Shown: piece by piece, positions 1-10,599 of the stretch
How positions within the stretch are numbered: position 1 is the stretch's first letter
How the letters are laid out: each line of letters begins with the position of its first letter
NCBI RefSeq assembly: GCF_035046505.1
Contig: NC_089822.1
Location: 101,874,659-101,938,658, forward strand
Reading direction: 5' to 3'
From: Tiliqua scincoides
Lineage: Eukaryota > Chordata > Lepidosauria > Squamata > Scincidae
DNA: 64,000 nucleotides
The notes under the pieces: model-generated
Told to the model about the DNA's origin: nothing
The model's input: only the letters and a program-made list of their open reading frames with translations
The model's database searches: none
Program-made: the position numbers and the translations under genes

Positions 1-517
1 GCAGGAGGGGGGCTGGGATCCAGCAGTTATGCCGGATCTCAACCCCCGTTCCTGGGGATAACGGAGCGGCTTCAAGTCATTCTTGTCCGTCTGCCCATCC
101 ATCCTGTCGCCCACCCTCCCCAGTTTTAGGCCTTTTTAATCTAATTGACTCTAACACTATTGATGTGCACTGGCAGCACCAGGAATAAGGCTGAAGCATT
201 AAAAAGATTACATGTTAAGACTTCGTTGCCTCCTTGTTTATTTATCCTATTTGACTCAGGACCTGATTCTATCCTCCAGTTGTGCTGACAAAATATAGGT
301 TCTGGCAGTGTAACTACCATCATCCTGCAGGATTTTTCTTATGCTCTTGTATTCAAGCACATGGGCAGAAGAGAATATGAGAAAAACGCAATGGCTCTTT
401 GTAATTAAGCCTGGAAAACCTCTGCTCAGTAGATCTGAATTTTATCCATTCATTTAGCCATTTTAAGTTCATGAAATTTCCTGTTCATCTGGATAGTCTA
501 CTTTCCTGGAAGAGGCT
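1..517. other. 3' flank of first T2R gene
   Basis: There is no gene here. From about 253 onward this is the 3' flank of the T2R gene at 518-1462, and the same flank reappears inverted downstream of the T2R gene at 2551-3495. Positions 1-130 are GC-richer and unassigned. Confidence 0.6.
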
Positions 518-1462
518 TTAGGAAGATCTTTCTCTGCTGGACAGAATGCGTGTGCACACTCCTTTCAGCTTTGGATTGGTCCTTATTAAGATGATTGAGT
601 GAGCAGAAGGATATAAAGAAAAGACGATGTCAGAAACGAGTCGCTCAACTTTTCCATATATTAATATGTTAGTCATAGCAATTATCATGGTAACAAAATA
701 TAAAATATAGAAGAAAAGGAAGAACATCAGCTGTTTGATGACCTCGATATGGGCCTGAGTGCTGAAGTCTTTAGTATGAATACCGCTGTTCTTCAGATTC
801 CTGGTGTGCCTCCACAGAGAGACGATCAAAAAGATGGATGCAGTTAAGGAGATGCTGAAACTGATGGCACTGAAAGAAAATTGGAGAGGATTTAAAATCC
901 CATATAGGGATCCTTCAAGAGCCTCAGAGTGGCTTGTATTTGCTGTCAGGTTTCTTGCCAGACTGCAGGATGATTCCACTCTCCAAAAACCCACAACTGG
1001 AGAAATAGAAAAGAGGACAAAAGCTAGGATGGACATTACAAGCATGTGGGGCACAAGCCTGTCAATTCTTGACTTCAGCCAGAAGAAGAGAGGGTGGGAA
1101 AAGGTGGTGACTTTCATACAGTAGAACACGGTGAGACAGGTGGTGCCTAAGCCATTGGCCATGTTGAAATACATCCAGGCCAGAGCATCGATTTTCCATG
1201 CATAGCTACACATGTAATCCATTGGAGAGCTGACATAAATAAACTGGCCTGACAAGACAAAGCACTGCATTAAAAATCTGAAGATGCCCAGACTGGTCAG
1301 AAGAAGATCACAAGGGACAAATTTCCTGCTTTTCAACCAGCTGTGGCTGTTCACAACTATGATAAATCCATTTGCTAGTAGTGCAGCAATGGACACAATT
1401 CCAAAAATGATCAGAAGAATAATACCAAGCGGCGTAGACATGTTGTGGTCCATTGCTCTCAT
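518..1462 (-). CDS. Bitter taste receptor (TAS2R family), intact
   Basis: A seven-transmembrane type 2 taste receptor of 314 aa. T2Rs are plasma-membrane GPCRs of type II taste cells that bind bitter compounds and signal through gustducin, PLCB2 and TRPM5. Family marks: Asn of NGFI in TM1, Arg of IFRF in TM2, FYC then HPLF in TM3, two N-glycosylation sequons (NLT, NTS) in extracellular loop 2, the SLWRHTRNLK segment after TM5, and HSIILI followed by NPKLK ending TM7. The open frame extends 18 codons upstream to 1516. I chose the Met at 1462 because it aligns with the start of the 2551 gene, which has a stop in the matching upstream stretch. An acceptor-like AG (1477-1478) lies 14 nt before this ATG. 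TM2 reads TSLGIFRF where sister genes have LSIFRF. It is the head-to-head partner of 2551-3495. The exact orthologue is not assigned. Confidence 0.95.
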   Translation of the reverse strand: MRAMDHNMSTPLGIILLIIFGIVSIAALLANGFIIVVNSHSWLKSRKFVPCDLLLTSLGIFRFLMQCFVLSGQFIYVSSPMDYMCSYAWKIDALAWMYFNMANGLGTTCLTVFYCMKVTTFSHPLFFWLKSRIDRLVPHMLVMSILAFVLFSISPVVGFWRVESSCSLARNLTANTSHSEALEGSLYGILNPLQFSFSAISFSISLTASIFLIVSLWRHTRNLKNSGIHTKDFSTQAHIEVIKQLMFFLFFYILYFVTMIIAMTNILIYGKVERLVSDIVFSLYPSAHSIILIRTNPKLKGVCTRILSSRERSS

Positions 1463-1585
1463 TCTGGGATAAATGTCTGAGTAGAAACAAGTGACATGAT
1501 CATGAACAATGATCATGGGTCTCCTGGCATATGTCTGGTGGGGAATCTGCTGGGAATTTTAATAGGTGGTGCTGCACAGAAAGAC

Positions 1586-1683
1586 ATGCAAATCTCATTT
1601 GTTTTCTCTTGCAAACGATGCAAAGATGCATCATGTGGTTGTAATTGTAGGAATCAGCCAAAGGGAGATACTGAAATTTGCAT
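1586..1683 (-). promoter_or_regulatory. Paired POU octamers upstream of T2R gene 1
   Basis: ATGCAAAT lies at 1586-1593 and its reverse complement ATTTGCAT at 1676-1683, starts 90 bp apart. The nearer site is about 124 nt upstream of the ATG. The same pair recurs before all four intact T2R genes. POU2F3 (Skn-1a) binds octamers and is required for bitter taste cells in mouse; its action here is inferred. Confidence 0.5.
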
Positions 1684-1739
1684 GCTAAAACATGTAACCA
1701 TGTACAAGAAAGGTCCATTGAACATTTGCCTTACTGGCG

Positions 1740-2330
1740 GGGGCGGGGTTTACTGAGTCCCTCTGACCATGATATCATTGCTGCTTACCGACACCACTAA
1801 CCAATACATACAGCAAATGGCTAAGAAAAAATGAGGGGCACTGCATCATTAGTCATTATAAAGGGCTACATTCACAATCAATGGGATTATTAATCTCACA
1901 AAATGGAAACACCTGCATGCAGGTAAAGACCAACAAACACTGTTGTTTGGCTCCTGATGTGTCTTCACATCAAGTTCTCCAATTTAAGTAACGTGCTGGG
2001 AGTCACACAAAAAATGAAGAACTAACTCATTGTACAATCACTTTCACATGAAACATGGCTCCCATCATTCCCACAAACATACACCCTGGTTCCCCAAGCT
2101 GCAGACATCCAAGTTACGGACATTTGACTTTGGCACACGCATAGCCCAGTGTTTTTGTGAAGGTGTAAAAGCGCTAGGCGGGCAAGAGTTGTTTTGATTT
2201 GAATATGTTCCAACTTATGAACAAACTGCTGGAATGGAATTAGTCTGTATTTTGGGGACATGCAAAATGTATTGTTTGATCAAGCACTGACTTAAAATGC
2301 TGTGACACAAGCAGCGAAGGAGATACCAGG
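1740..2330 (+). other. Distal upstream block of T2R gene 2
   Basis: No gene is seen between the head-to-head T2Rs. Together with 2331-2550 this block matches, in reverse complement, the upstream regions of the other two minus-strand genes (14160-14912 and 17360-18295). It ends near 1740-1860 with the same landmark, reading GTATTGGTTAGTGGTGTC on the minus strand. A gene-4-specific MITE is absent near 1870, so this is an empty site. Confidence 0.55.
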
Positions 2331-2337
2331 CTTTGGC

Positions 2338-2435
2338 ATGCAAATTTCAATATCTTCCTTTGGCTGATTCCTACAATTACAACTACATGATGAATCTTTG
2401 CATCATTTGCAAGAGAAAACAAGTGAGATTTGCAT
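2338..2435 (+). promoter_or_regulatory. Paired POU octamers upstream of T2R gene 2
   Basis: ATGCAAAT lies at 2338-2345 and ATTTGCAT at 2428-2435, starts 90 bp apart. The nearer one is about 116 nt upstream of the ATG at 2551. Confidence 0.5.
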
Positions 2436-2550
2436 GTCTTTATGTGTAGCACCACCTATTAAAATTCCCAGCAGATTCCCCACCAGACATATGCCAGGAG
2501 ACCCATGACCATCTAATACCACTTGTTCCCACTTAGTCATTTACCCCAGA

Positions 2551-3495
2551 ATGACAGCAATAGATCGCAACATGGCTACACCACTTGGTATTATTGCTCT
2601 GGTCGTTTTTGGAATTGTGTCCATTGCCACACTACTAGGAAATGGATTTATCATAGTTGTGAACTGCCACAGCTGGTTGAAAAGGAGGAAACTGGTCCCT
2701 TGTGATCTTCTCCTGACATGTCTGAGCATCTTCAGATTTTTACTGCAGTGCTTTGCCTTGTCGCATCAGTATATTTACATCAGTTCTCCAATGGATTTCA
2801 TGTGTAACAATATATTGAAAGGAATCGGTCTGGCCTGGATGTATTTCAACATGGCCAATGTCTTAGGCACCACCTATCTTACTGTTTTCTACTGTGTGAA
2901 AGTCACCACCTTTTCCCACCCTCTCTTCCTCTGGCTGAAGCCAAGAATTGACAGGCTTGTGCCCCGCATGCTTGTAATGTCCATCCTAGCTTTTGTTCTC
3001 TTTTCTGTTTCTCCAGTTGTACGTTATTGGAGAACCGAATCATCCTGCAGTCTGACAAGAAACCTGACAGCAAATACAAGCCACTCTGAGGCTCCTGAAG
3101 GATCCCCATATATGATTTTAAAACCTCTGCAGTCCTCTTTCAGTGCTATCAATTTCAGCATCTGCTTAACTGCATCCATCATTTTGATCGTCTCTCTGTG
3201 GAAGCACACCAGGAATCTGAAGAAAAGCGGCATGGGCACTAAGGACTTCAGCACTCAGGCCCATTTCGAGGTCATCAAACAGCTGATGTTCTCCCTTTTC
3301 TTCTACATTTTGTATTTTGTTACCATGATAATTTCTATGACAGACATTTTAATGTTTGGTAACTTTGAGCGACTCATTTCTGACATTATCCATGCTTTAT
3401 ATCCTTCTGCTCATTCAATAATCTTAATATGGACCAATCCAAAATTGAAAGGAGTGTGCACACGCATTCTGTCCAGCAGAGACAGATCTTCCTAA
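2551..3495 (+). CDS. Bitter taste receptor (TAS2R family), intact
   Basis: A complete 314-aa T2R with seven predicted transmembrane helices and no disruption. Landmarks: TM1 Asn31 in GNGF, TM2 Arg62, TM3 FYC at 113-115 and HP at 123-124, loop-2 sequons at Asn171 and Asn175, intracellular loop 3 with KHTRNLKKSG near 218-227, TM7 HS at 288-289 and NPKLK at 296-300. The start is well fixed: the upstream ATG in the homologous position is followed within three codons by TAA. An acceptor-like AG at 2535-2536 after a pyrimidine-rich stretch lies 14 nt before the ATG, so a 5' noncoding exon is possible but unproven. It is nearly identical in layout to the gene at 518-1462, its inverted partner. Ligand and exact orthologue are unknown. 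Confidence 0.96.
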   Translation: MTAIDRNMATPLGIIALVVFGIVSIATLLGNGFIIVVNCHSWLKRRKLVPCDLLLTCLSIFRFLLQCFALSHQYIYISSPMDFMCNNILKGIGLAWMYFNMANVLGTTYLTVFYCVKVTTFSHPLFLWLKPRIDRLVPRMLVMSILAFVLFSVSPVVRYWRTESSCSLTRNLTANTSHSEAPEGSPYMILKPLQSSFSAINFSICLTASIILIVSLWKHTRNLKKSGMGTKDFSTQAHFEVIKQLMFSLFFYILYFVTMIISMTDILMFGNFERLISDIIHALYPSAHSIILIWTNPKLKGVCTRILSSRDRSS

Positions 3496-3758
3496 AACCT
3501 CTTTCAGGAACATAGACTATCCAGATGAACAGGAAATCTCATGAACTAAATGGCTAAATGAATGCATAAAATTTTGATATACTGAGCAGAGGTTTGCCAG
3601 GCTTAATTAGAAGGAGCCATTGCATTTTTCTCATATTCTCTTCTGCCCATGTGCTTGAATACAAGAGCATAAGAAAAATCCTGCAGGATGATGCCAGTTA
3701 CATTGCCAGAATCTGTATTCTGTCAGTGCAACTGGGGGATAGGATCAGGTCCTGAGTT

Positions 3759-4190
3759 AATTCAGCGGGAAACATTACAGGGAATGCCAGCCAAGGTAAA
3801 GAGAGCAACAACTACCAATTTTGGATTTTTATTTCCCTGCACTTCACTTTCATTGCCATCAACGTCAGCATCTGCTTAATTTCGTTCATTCTTTTGCTCA
3901 CCTCGCTGTGGAGACACACCAGGAATCTGAAAAGTAGTGGCATCGTCACCAAGGACTTCAACACTCAGGCCCATATCAGTGTGGTCAATTCTTTGTTGTT
4001 CTTTCTTTTCTTCTATATTCTATATGTTGTTGCTTTTACAACTTCTCCCAGACCTGACATTGTTCGGGGACTGGTTGCTGACCTTGCACTGTCTTTGTGT
4101 CCTCTATAATCTTAATATTGACCAATCCCAAACTGAAAGAAGTGTGCATGAGTCCTAAAAAATCAGATAAAGAACTTCATAAAGAGAAGA
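3759..4190 (+). pseudogene. T2R relic, TM5-TM7 half
   Basis: A fragment of a bitter taste receptor. The reading frame opens at 3759 in loop 2 with two sequons (NIT, NAS). It continues through TM5, then SLWRHTRNLKSSG, TKDFNTQAH and TM6, and breaks in TM7 at about 4109. The tail resumes in another frame with IILILTNPKLK near 4105-4140, consistent with a small deletion there. TM1-TM4 are missing. It abuts the 3' flank of the 2551 gene at a sharp similarity boundary. It is less like the four intact genes than they are like each other, so it is probably an older paralogue. An AATAAA follows at about 4351. Confidence 0.85.
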
Positions 4191-4350
4191 GGGCAGCAGA
4201 CACGTATCCATTGTACCCAGAAAAAAGACCACCACTCTCTTCCCCCCCCCCCGTTTGTGTAAATGTTATATATGTTTATAGATTTAAAAAATTACATTCA
4301 CAGTGTGGAGACAGTTCAATCCTGACAATTCACCCATGCTTATCTTGAAA

Positions 4351-6340
4351 ATAAAGAATATACCTATGAATATATTGGGCCTGTGATGAACGCCCTGTTT
4401 TCCCCTTTATGCCTACTTTTCTGTATTTTTTTTTTTTGACACTTTGAACTTCCCAGATGCTCCTGTGCAGGTTTGAACCTGTGCAGGTTCAGCAACCTAT
4501 GTTTCATTACTAGCAAGTGCACGTCTTTGTAGATTGGGATTCTTCTTCCTTTCTGGGATAGCTACCCCTCCTTCAGAATTGGCAAACATCTGCCAGCACT
4601 GGGAAGCAAACCGGTCTGTGTAGGTCCTGGCGATGGGTTGGAGTAACCAGGTAGGTTCCACTGCTCCAAACTTGATGACATCCACCAAAGTTATTTAGAT
4701 TCAAGCACAAAGGAAATATGTTGTTTACTGCCAATGATTCGTTTGTTGGGAGATCAGAAAAGAGCACTCAGTTACTCATTCGCACCAACTCACCAACTGC
4801 AAGGAATGGGAAGTCCTTGGACAAATGTAAGTAGTTAGCAAATAAGGACCATTTCCCCGCAGACCTATGTCAGCTATTTTGCTGGTTTAACTCCAAGGAG
4901 AGGTGGGGGTGTGCTGGAGCAGGGAGGGTGGATTAGGATCTTGGCCCATGCTGCTGCCAACAAGAGCCACCCTCTTCCTCCTCTGAAACACCCACTGTCT
5001 GGCTCATTTCCTACCCCAGTGTGCCACTGACCCTCTCCCTGCCCTACCTTACCTTTGCAGCCACCTTACCTGCACCTGTGTTGACTGGGTACAAAGCTGT
5101 CATACGCATGGAGCATCCAGTCATTAGCACTGGTTCTTGCCCTGATCCTGGCAGGGATTGATAGAATGAGAAAGCCAGCAACCCCATGGAGACTAGGGTG
5201 ATGCAAACCAAGGGGAAGGTGAATGAGAGCCTCATCTTTTGTGTTGAATGTAAAAGACATTAACATCTTTAATTTTCAGTGACAGAGCGGCATCAGCCAA
5301 TTCTTTCAATCAGCTATGGCCTTTCAGATTTCCCTGTACATTGAACTGTCCCCCCAACAGTCAAATGACACTATGAGAATGGATACAAGCAATTTCATTT
5401 GCAAAGTGCTGAGCAAACATGACACATCAACCCATAGAGTGCTCATCCACCTTCTGAGGACATGACTTAAAAGTCTGTTCTGAAAAGCTCCTACTAGATT
5501 ATGCTGTGTTGATGCAAGAGGTGCCAGAAAAGTGCTTTATTGCTTGCCATCACTGAGATAGAGTAAGCTCTAACATGGTTTCAATACTAGCCTATGTTTG
5601 GTCAGACTTGTCCTGACACTCTCTTCATCCATGCTCTAGTCACCTCCCTTGGTGTTTCACTGCTGCTGTGTGCAGTTGTACCAAGGTGCAGTTTCAGCTC
5701 CAGTTAATGCAAGAAAATGTCTCAGTGAGATTGTTCAACAGTCCTGGTCATTTCCTAAGTCTAGAAGTGGACCACGGTATCAACGTACCTGCCAGCAACA
5801 TCAGCTGAGAACTCCAAACTACATTCCAGGAACCAACTGAATCTATCAAGCTAGAGGAGGGGAATCATTGCAAACTGCTGAAATAGAGGAATTCACAAGG
5901 AATTGTCTATGACAACAAAAGAGTAATATAAATCTACTTCATCTACCAATCAGCCTCATTAACCACCATTTTGGTGGCTTCCAACTGCCACTGAATAGGG
6001 TGGTGGTGGTGGTGGTGATGATGAAGATTAAGGGCTTTGGAGTTAAAAACAACAATAAAACTCTAACAGGGACTATGCTGGAGACACCATTTTTAACCCG
6101 GATCCTTTAGCAGGATGTTTGTATGTCATCATGCAGTGCCCACTTAAGAGGGGCAGAGATAGAATAAAAGAACATGGCAGCTGGCACTCGTGGAGAGAAG
6201 CACTACACAGCTAATAAGTCCCCCCTCCAAATCCTTCTGTCAACCCCATAAATGTATGAGATGTCACTCATTCTTTCACCCCCAGCCCTCTCCAGTTTCA
6301 AGATGAAAATTCTCAACAGAGAACTGTTGCCTCAGTTCTA
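4351..6340. other. Intergenic, no gene seen
   Basis: No convincing coding or known repeat boundary was recognised. A perfect short palindrome GAACCTGTGCAGGTTC lies near 4474-4489 and a GGT microsatellite at about 6000-6020. Confidence 0.4.
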
Positions 6341-6363
6341 GTTTTCATTAGTTTTCCAACTAC

Positions 6364-6520
6364 TTGTGGAAAAGCAATGCCACAACAGCATTAACTGACT
6401 CATTGACAGCAAATACAAGCCAGACTGAAGCTTCTGGAGAATCCCCATTCTGTGCTGTCACTGTCAGCCTCTGCTTAACTGCACCCATTCCTTTGCTCTT
6501 CTCACGTGAAGACACACCAG
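6364..6520 (+). pseudogene. T2R relic, loop 2 to TM5
   Basis: A short T2R piece reading SLTANTSQTEASGESP followed by a shortened CAVTVSLCLTAPIPLLFS. It matches loop 2 and TM5 of the gene at 13058-14158, including the TEASGESP signature, but lacks about nine residues between them. It ends where it meets CR1-derived DNA. The rest of the receptor is absent. With its right flank it forms an inverted, heavily deleted copy of the 12.3-13.7 kb region. Confidence 0.75.
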
Positions 6521-6529
6521 AAGTCCATC

Positions 6530-6690
6530 CAAACAGTTGGCTGTCACCTCTTTTTGTGGCACTGAATGAAGCAGACAAAACATGCACTGTGCGATGAAGT
6601 ATCTGCTTTTGTCTATCCTCTTATCTTTGCCAATCTGTTTCACTGTGAGGGGCAAAGTTTCTAGAACTGGCTCCTTATATGGCATACAGT
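6530..6690 (-). mobile_element. CR1-type LINE fragment
   Basis: The minus strand reads DKSRYF...FCLL...VTANCLDG, the C-terminal tail of CR1-like reverse transcriptases. A counterpart lies at 12660-12800 on the plus strand, so the LINE insertion predates the inverted duplication. Confidence 0.55.
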
Positions 6691-6696
6691 CCTATG

Positions 6697-7527
6697 CCTA
6701 TGATGGACACGCGTGTGGAGGGCTCGGTAGGAGAAGTTACTGCCAGGGAGAATTGGGGGTGCCTGAACTTACCTAGTTCCAAAAGAAGTCATGGTGGCTT
6801 AGGAAGTGGTCTGCACCAACAGTTTATTCTCATTAGGTTCTTTACATTCATCTGGCCTCTGTTATGTCACAGGAGCCAGTGCAATGTCCATTCCCCAAGA
6901 TGAATGGTGCCAAGGCACCTGTTCCACTTCCCAGCACTGGGGTTTGCTGTCTTTCAGGTCCTGCCGGCAGTGGGGTTGTCTGCAGGGGCCACACTAGGGG
7001 TGGTCTGGGGGAAGCCCCTGGCCAGTGCTAGAGCAAGGTAGTGTTGAGGGCGATTGCCTGGTTACTAGCTGGGGAGCAGCTGTCACCCCTGGTACTTCCC
7101 AAAGGTTGGCTCTCCATCCTCCCAAGTACAGGGACTGAGGAGCCCCCAGAGGCTGGGGGGGGGGGAAAGCAGCCCTTATGCCCTGCCTGGGGTGGGTCAT
7201 CCTCAATGAGTAGGACCCTCCACCCTCCCCAAGGGTTCTGACAGCCTTTTCCAGGCCAGGAACAGGCCTCAGTAAGGATGGGGGGATGCAAACCTTCCCC
7301 CCAACCTCAGGAAGGAGCAACCTCTTCCTATGGCTGCCAGGCTCTTTATGAACCCAGCAGCCAACCCAGCCGGCCCCACCCCTTCCAGCCATGTGACCAG
7401 CCTGGGTCCTACTTCCTGGGAGACCTCCTGCCTGGGGGCCAGATCCAGGCAGTACTCTCTCTGCTCCCTACTCCCGAGGAGACCCCTGCTCCCAAGTAGA
7501 CCTGCGTCGCTTGGGCCTGGCCCGAGT
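6697..7527. other. GC-rich insertion of unknown type
   Basis: GC-rich block absent from the inverted counterpart at 12.6 kb, so it was either inserted here or lost there. Long overlapping open frames run in several frames on both strands, as expected from base composition alone. No known domain was recognised. Confidence 0.45.
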
Positions 7528-7876
7528 GACATCTCCCTTAGAAGGGAACTCTTCCCTTTGGGAGGGAATTTTGGCTGGAATTCTGATAACCCTTTTCCTG
7601 CCAATTACCCCCTTGAACTGCTGAGTTAAACTAATGCAAGCAATCATTCAAAGTCGGAAATTTTTACCACAACTGGATGACCCCTGTATTAATACTATTT
7701 TTTATTACTATTTTATAAAATTGTAGGGTAAGTTAGATAAACAAGAGGACAAAGAGTGTCTTTTAATATATTGTATACATTAGTGAGAACCTTGAATTTT
7801 GGTAGTCTGCTGCAATATTTTCCACTTCCCTTAGTAATCTGCAATGTAAATACATTTACAAATATGTACAAGCGAA

Positions 7877-8206
7877 CCCATTCCAGGGCCTCCTTGCAGA
7901 TACAAAAACAGCAGATATAGGGGAACCCTGTCTCCGCTATTCCCGTGCACTTTTGCCTGCACAGCCATTTATGCTGTTTAGGTTCTCATGGGGCAAAGAT
8001 ATTCTTGCCTTTATAAGTCTCTATAAGATCAGTGCTAACAGGAAGCAGGACGTTCACTGCTTTCTGTTAGCGTCAATCTAGACTTTTCAAGGATTCAGGC
8101 TGCGGGCAGGCTGCCTGTGCATCACTATAAGCTTGAATGCTATAGCAACCTGTAAATGCAAGAACATCTTTGCTCCGTTGTATGTGTTTTACTGTAAAGT
8201 CACTGT
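7877..8206. other. Intergenic, no gene seen
   Basis: No coding sequence or recognised repeat boundary was found. Confidence 0.35.
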
Positions 8207-8298
8207 GGGCAAAATCCTAACCAGGTCTAGTCAGAAGTAAGTCCTATTTTGTTCAATGGGGCTTACTGTCAGGAAAGTGTGGTTAGGATTGCAGCCTG
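8207..8298. mobile_element. Palindromic MITE (TAGGATTGCAG type)
   Basis: A 90-bp element with inverted ends (AAATCCTAACC left, GGTTAGGATTGCAGCC right) and core AGTAAGTCC/GGGGCTTACT. It is one of at least eight copies in the window. Confidence 0.6.
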
Positions 8299-8329
8299 TA
8301 ACAGTAACTGGGTCTGACTCCTGGTCCTC

Positions 8330-8530
8330 TCTCCCTATAGCAGCGTACATGGTAGCAATGACCTGTCAATCACTATGGCAGTTGGGGGATGATTGATTGA
8401 GGACAGTTTGAGGACAGTTGATTTTTTGATTGACAGTTGATTGATTGAGGACAGTTGAAACAGAACAGTTGAGACAGTGACAATTAGACTGAAAAGTGGA
8501 AGAGGACAGTTTGGGAGAAAAGCTGCCCTT
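8330..8530. repeat. Degenerate GAGGACAGTT tandem repeat
   Basis: The motifs GAGGACAGTT and GATTGATTGA recur irregularly over about 200 bp. No gene is seen. Confidence 0.5.
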
Positions 8531-8875
8531 AAAGGTTATCTCAGATGCAGCTAATGAAGGCGACTATAGTGCACCAAAGTTTATGCTGAAATTAAGGGAT
8601 AACTCTTTAAGGGCCCAACTCATTAAGGGCTTACCTCTGGTGTGCACTGTTGCAAAAGTGCCGTAAGGGGAAGACAAGACACATATGTATGTGTGTCATA
8701 TCATTAAATGTGCGGGGCCCAGGGATGGGAACCTGAATCAGGTGACTCGAGTCAGAGTGGTGAAAATCAGCGTTTTTCCGCTGACTCATTTACACTTGAG
8801 TTGCTCATATAGAAGTCTGGGAAAAACACTCAACATTTAAAAAATATATCCATGGACCCAGTATCTGCAGATCGA

Positions 8876-9340
8876 CAGCACAATCCTGTGCTCCTGTGGC
8901 ATGTGACTGCGGCGGCACCGAAAACAGCTGCCGCCACATCCAGCGCACCCACGGCAGTAGCAGACGACACCTCAGGAGAAGGGGACATTCGTCTTCTTCT
9001 CCCGGGTAAGGGAAGTAGCCCCGCAATGGGGCTACTCGATTCACCGCCAACCAAAAGGTGGACGGTGAGGGAAGAGCGTTCATGTAGGGCATCGAGCCCC
9101 ATACAAACACTCTTGATCCGGTGGAACAGAGCTCCACCGGACCCGCCTCCCTCCCTCTCCGCTCTCTCCCCCCGGCACACCTCCTCCCCACCCTCTCCCC
9201 ACCTCCCACCTCCCCGGAACGCCTCCTCCCCGCCTCCCACCTACTTACCTTACCATGACACGGCAGTCTGTGCAACCACTGAGCGGCAGAGGCTGGGCGC
9301 CTGCCCAGCACTAGCCCAGTGCCAGCCAACGCCAGCCCCT
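8876..9340. mobile_element. GC-rich nonautonomous DNA element, truncated
   Basis: It resembles the element at 27674-28104, sharing GCCGAAAACAGCT, a CTCAGGAGAAGG-like stretch, CCCGGGTAAGGGAAG and GCAATGG. It carries only one of the CCCAATCCT-type ends. Long minus-strand open frames here reflect composition. Confidence 0.5.
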
Positions 9341-9342
9341 TG

Positions 9343-10585
9343 CTACAGGAAGTAGTGACAGCATCTTGCCTAGATACCTTTAAGAGGGGATTGGACAAAT
9401 TGCTGGAGGAAATGTGTTACGTGAAAATCCCCTTTTTCCCTTCCAAGTTGTGTTTTTATATCTAGTTATGTATTTTGGACTATACAGACCAAGCAAGCAG
9501 GCCACTCCTCCCCCAGCACATGTTTCTAAGGGCCATGGCCAAGCTACAAGCACATGAATTACACAACCCCCAATTCCTTGCAGGTCAATGTAGAACCTAA
9601 TCACTGTGTCTCCGGATTATGCAAAACAAGCCTGCACCAGAGGAAAAGGTCTATTGTTCTGTTGTTGTACTCTTAAGCACCTTATGCAGATTGCATCCCT
9701 CCAACCAGAAGGTCAGCCTGGCTGGTAAGCTGCCTTCCTTCCGGTTCATCACATACTCCACGTGTACCATTGTGTGTTACTGAGCATGCCCACAGCTCTG
9801 GGATACTTCCGGTCAGTTTAGATTGACTTCCAGGTCAGACAACTCTTATAAGAGAGAACGCAGAGTTCAGGTCTCTCTCTCTCTATGACTGCCCACCTGC
9901 TAGAGGGGCCATACACAGGACTCTCTTCATCCAACTGTTCCCCCCCACAGGTAAATATATCGTGCGTCTAAACTTCCCCCCCCTTCTTCCCTACCTATTC
10001 CTCCCTTCTCCCCCCATCTTTAGTCAGCAACTGGGTTTAGCAGATTAAGGAACCTCTAAAATACCTTCCTACACCCTAACCATTTCTGTTTCCTTTTCGG
10101 ATGCACACAAATACATAGCACATGCATCCACCACGAGTTAGGTACACCAGACAAGTATATACTTATCGATTCTCCATGTGTATTATGTTACCTTTGTGTG
10201 TTTTTGCAATAAAAATATGATCCTTTGATTGAAAGTTACCTTCATCCCAGTCTCATTAAGCTAAACAAGGGATTTCTTTGCTCTACGCTGTCTTGTATCC
10301 AGCCTATGGTCCCAAAAGTTTCCAGAAGGCTAATATAAATAATTCCCCTAAACAAAACAGCCTTTTTGGTAACAAATGTTCATCAGGTTACAAGTCATGG
10401 TAGGTATGTGTAAGGTAGAGGTAGGCTGCCTCTGATTGCCAGATGCTGGGGAGGGCACCAGGATGCAGGTTGGGTCTGTTGTCTGGTGTGTTCCCTGAAG
10501 CATTTGGTGGGCCACTGTGAGATACAGGAAGCTGGACTATGTCTTTGGCCTGATCCAGCGTGGCTCTTCTTATGTTCTTATGTAC
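9343..10585 (+). mobile_element. CR1 LINE 3' end, split by an LTR
   Basis: 9343-9414 encodes the CR1 C-terminus (LDTFKRGLDKLLEE-like). 10381-10585 continues with the CR1 3' untranslated region and its terminal TTCTTATG repeats. A solo LTR at 9415-10376 separates the two. Confidence 0.7.
9415..10376 (+). mobile_element. Solo LTR, family 2 copy 1 (fossil)
   Basis: A 962-bp long terminal repeat beginning TGTTACGTGAAAATCCCC and ending GGTAACA, flanked by perfect 4-bp target duplications AATG (9411-9414 and 10377-10380). AATAAA lies near 10209. No internal coding region remains. It sits inside a CR1 element and is younger than it. A related copy lies at 34634-35776. Confidence 0.8.
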
Positions 10586-10599
10586 ACATGCCAGGAATG

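Larger units (their letters stand above)
253..1690 (-). repeat. Inverted duplication, arm 1
   Basis: The arm contains the T2R gene at 518-1462 plus about 265 bp of 3' flank and about 230 bp of 5' flank. It matches 2331-3756 in reverse complement. Similarity ends on the left near 253 and on the right just past the distal octamer. The two genes therefore stand head to head. Confidence 0.75.
2331..3756 (+). repeat. Inverted duplication, arm 2
   Basis: Reverse-complement partner of 253-1690. Similarity runs from the distal octamer through the whole T2R gene to about 3756. There it stops abruptly and unrelated T2R-relic sequence begins. Confidence 0.75.
6530..7876 (-). repeat. Inverted duplicate of 12265-12790
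   Basis: 6530-6696 and 7528-7876 match 12610-12790 and 12265-12610 in reverse complement. They share an AT-rich stretch ending in TGTAAATACATTT-like sequence. The copy here is split by about 830 bp of unrelated GC-rich DNA. Confidence 0.65.

Noticed and set aside
804-1472. Plus-strand frames opposite T2R genes (also at 13503 and 17153)
   Set aside because: These are antisense shadows of conserved T2R coding sequence, repeated at the same relative positions in each paralogue.
6994-7629. Several overlapping frames of 60-132 aa on both strands
   Set aside because: They lie in a GC-rich insert absent from the paired copy at 12.6 kb. Overlap in many frames argues against coding.
8805-9398. 197-aa minus-strand open frame
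   Set aside because: It lies in a GC-rich nonautonomous element and a CR1 end, with no domain. A similar composition-driven frame occurs in the sister element at 27.7 kb.
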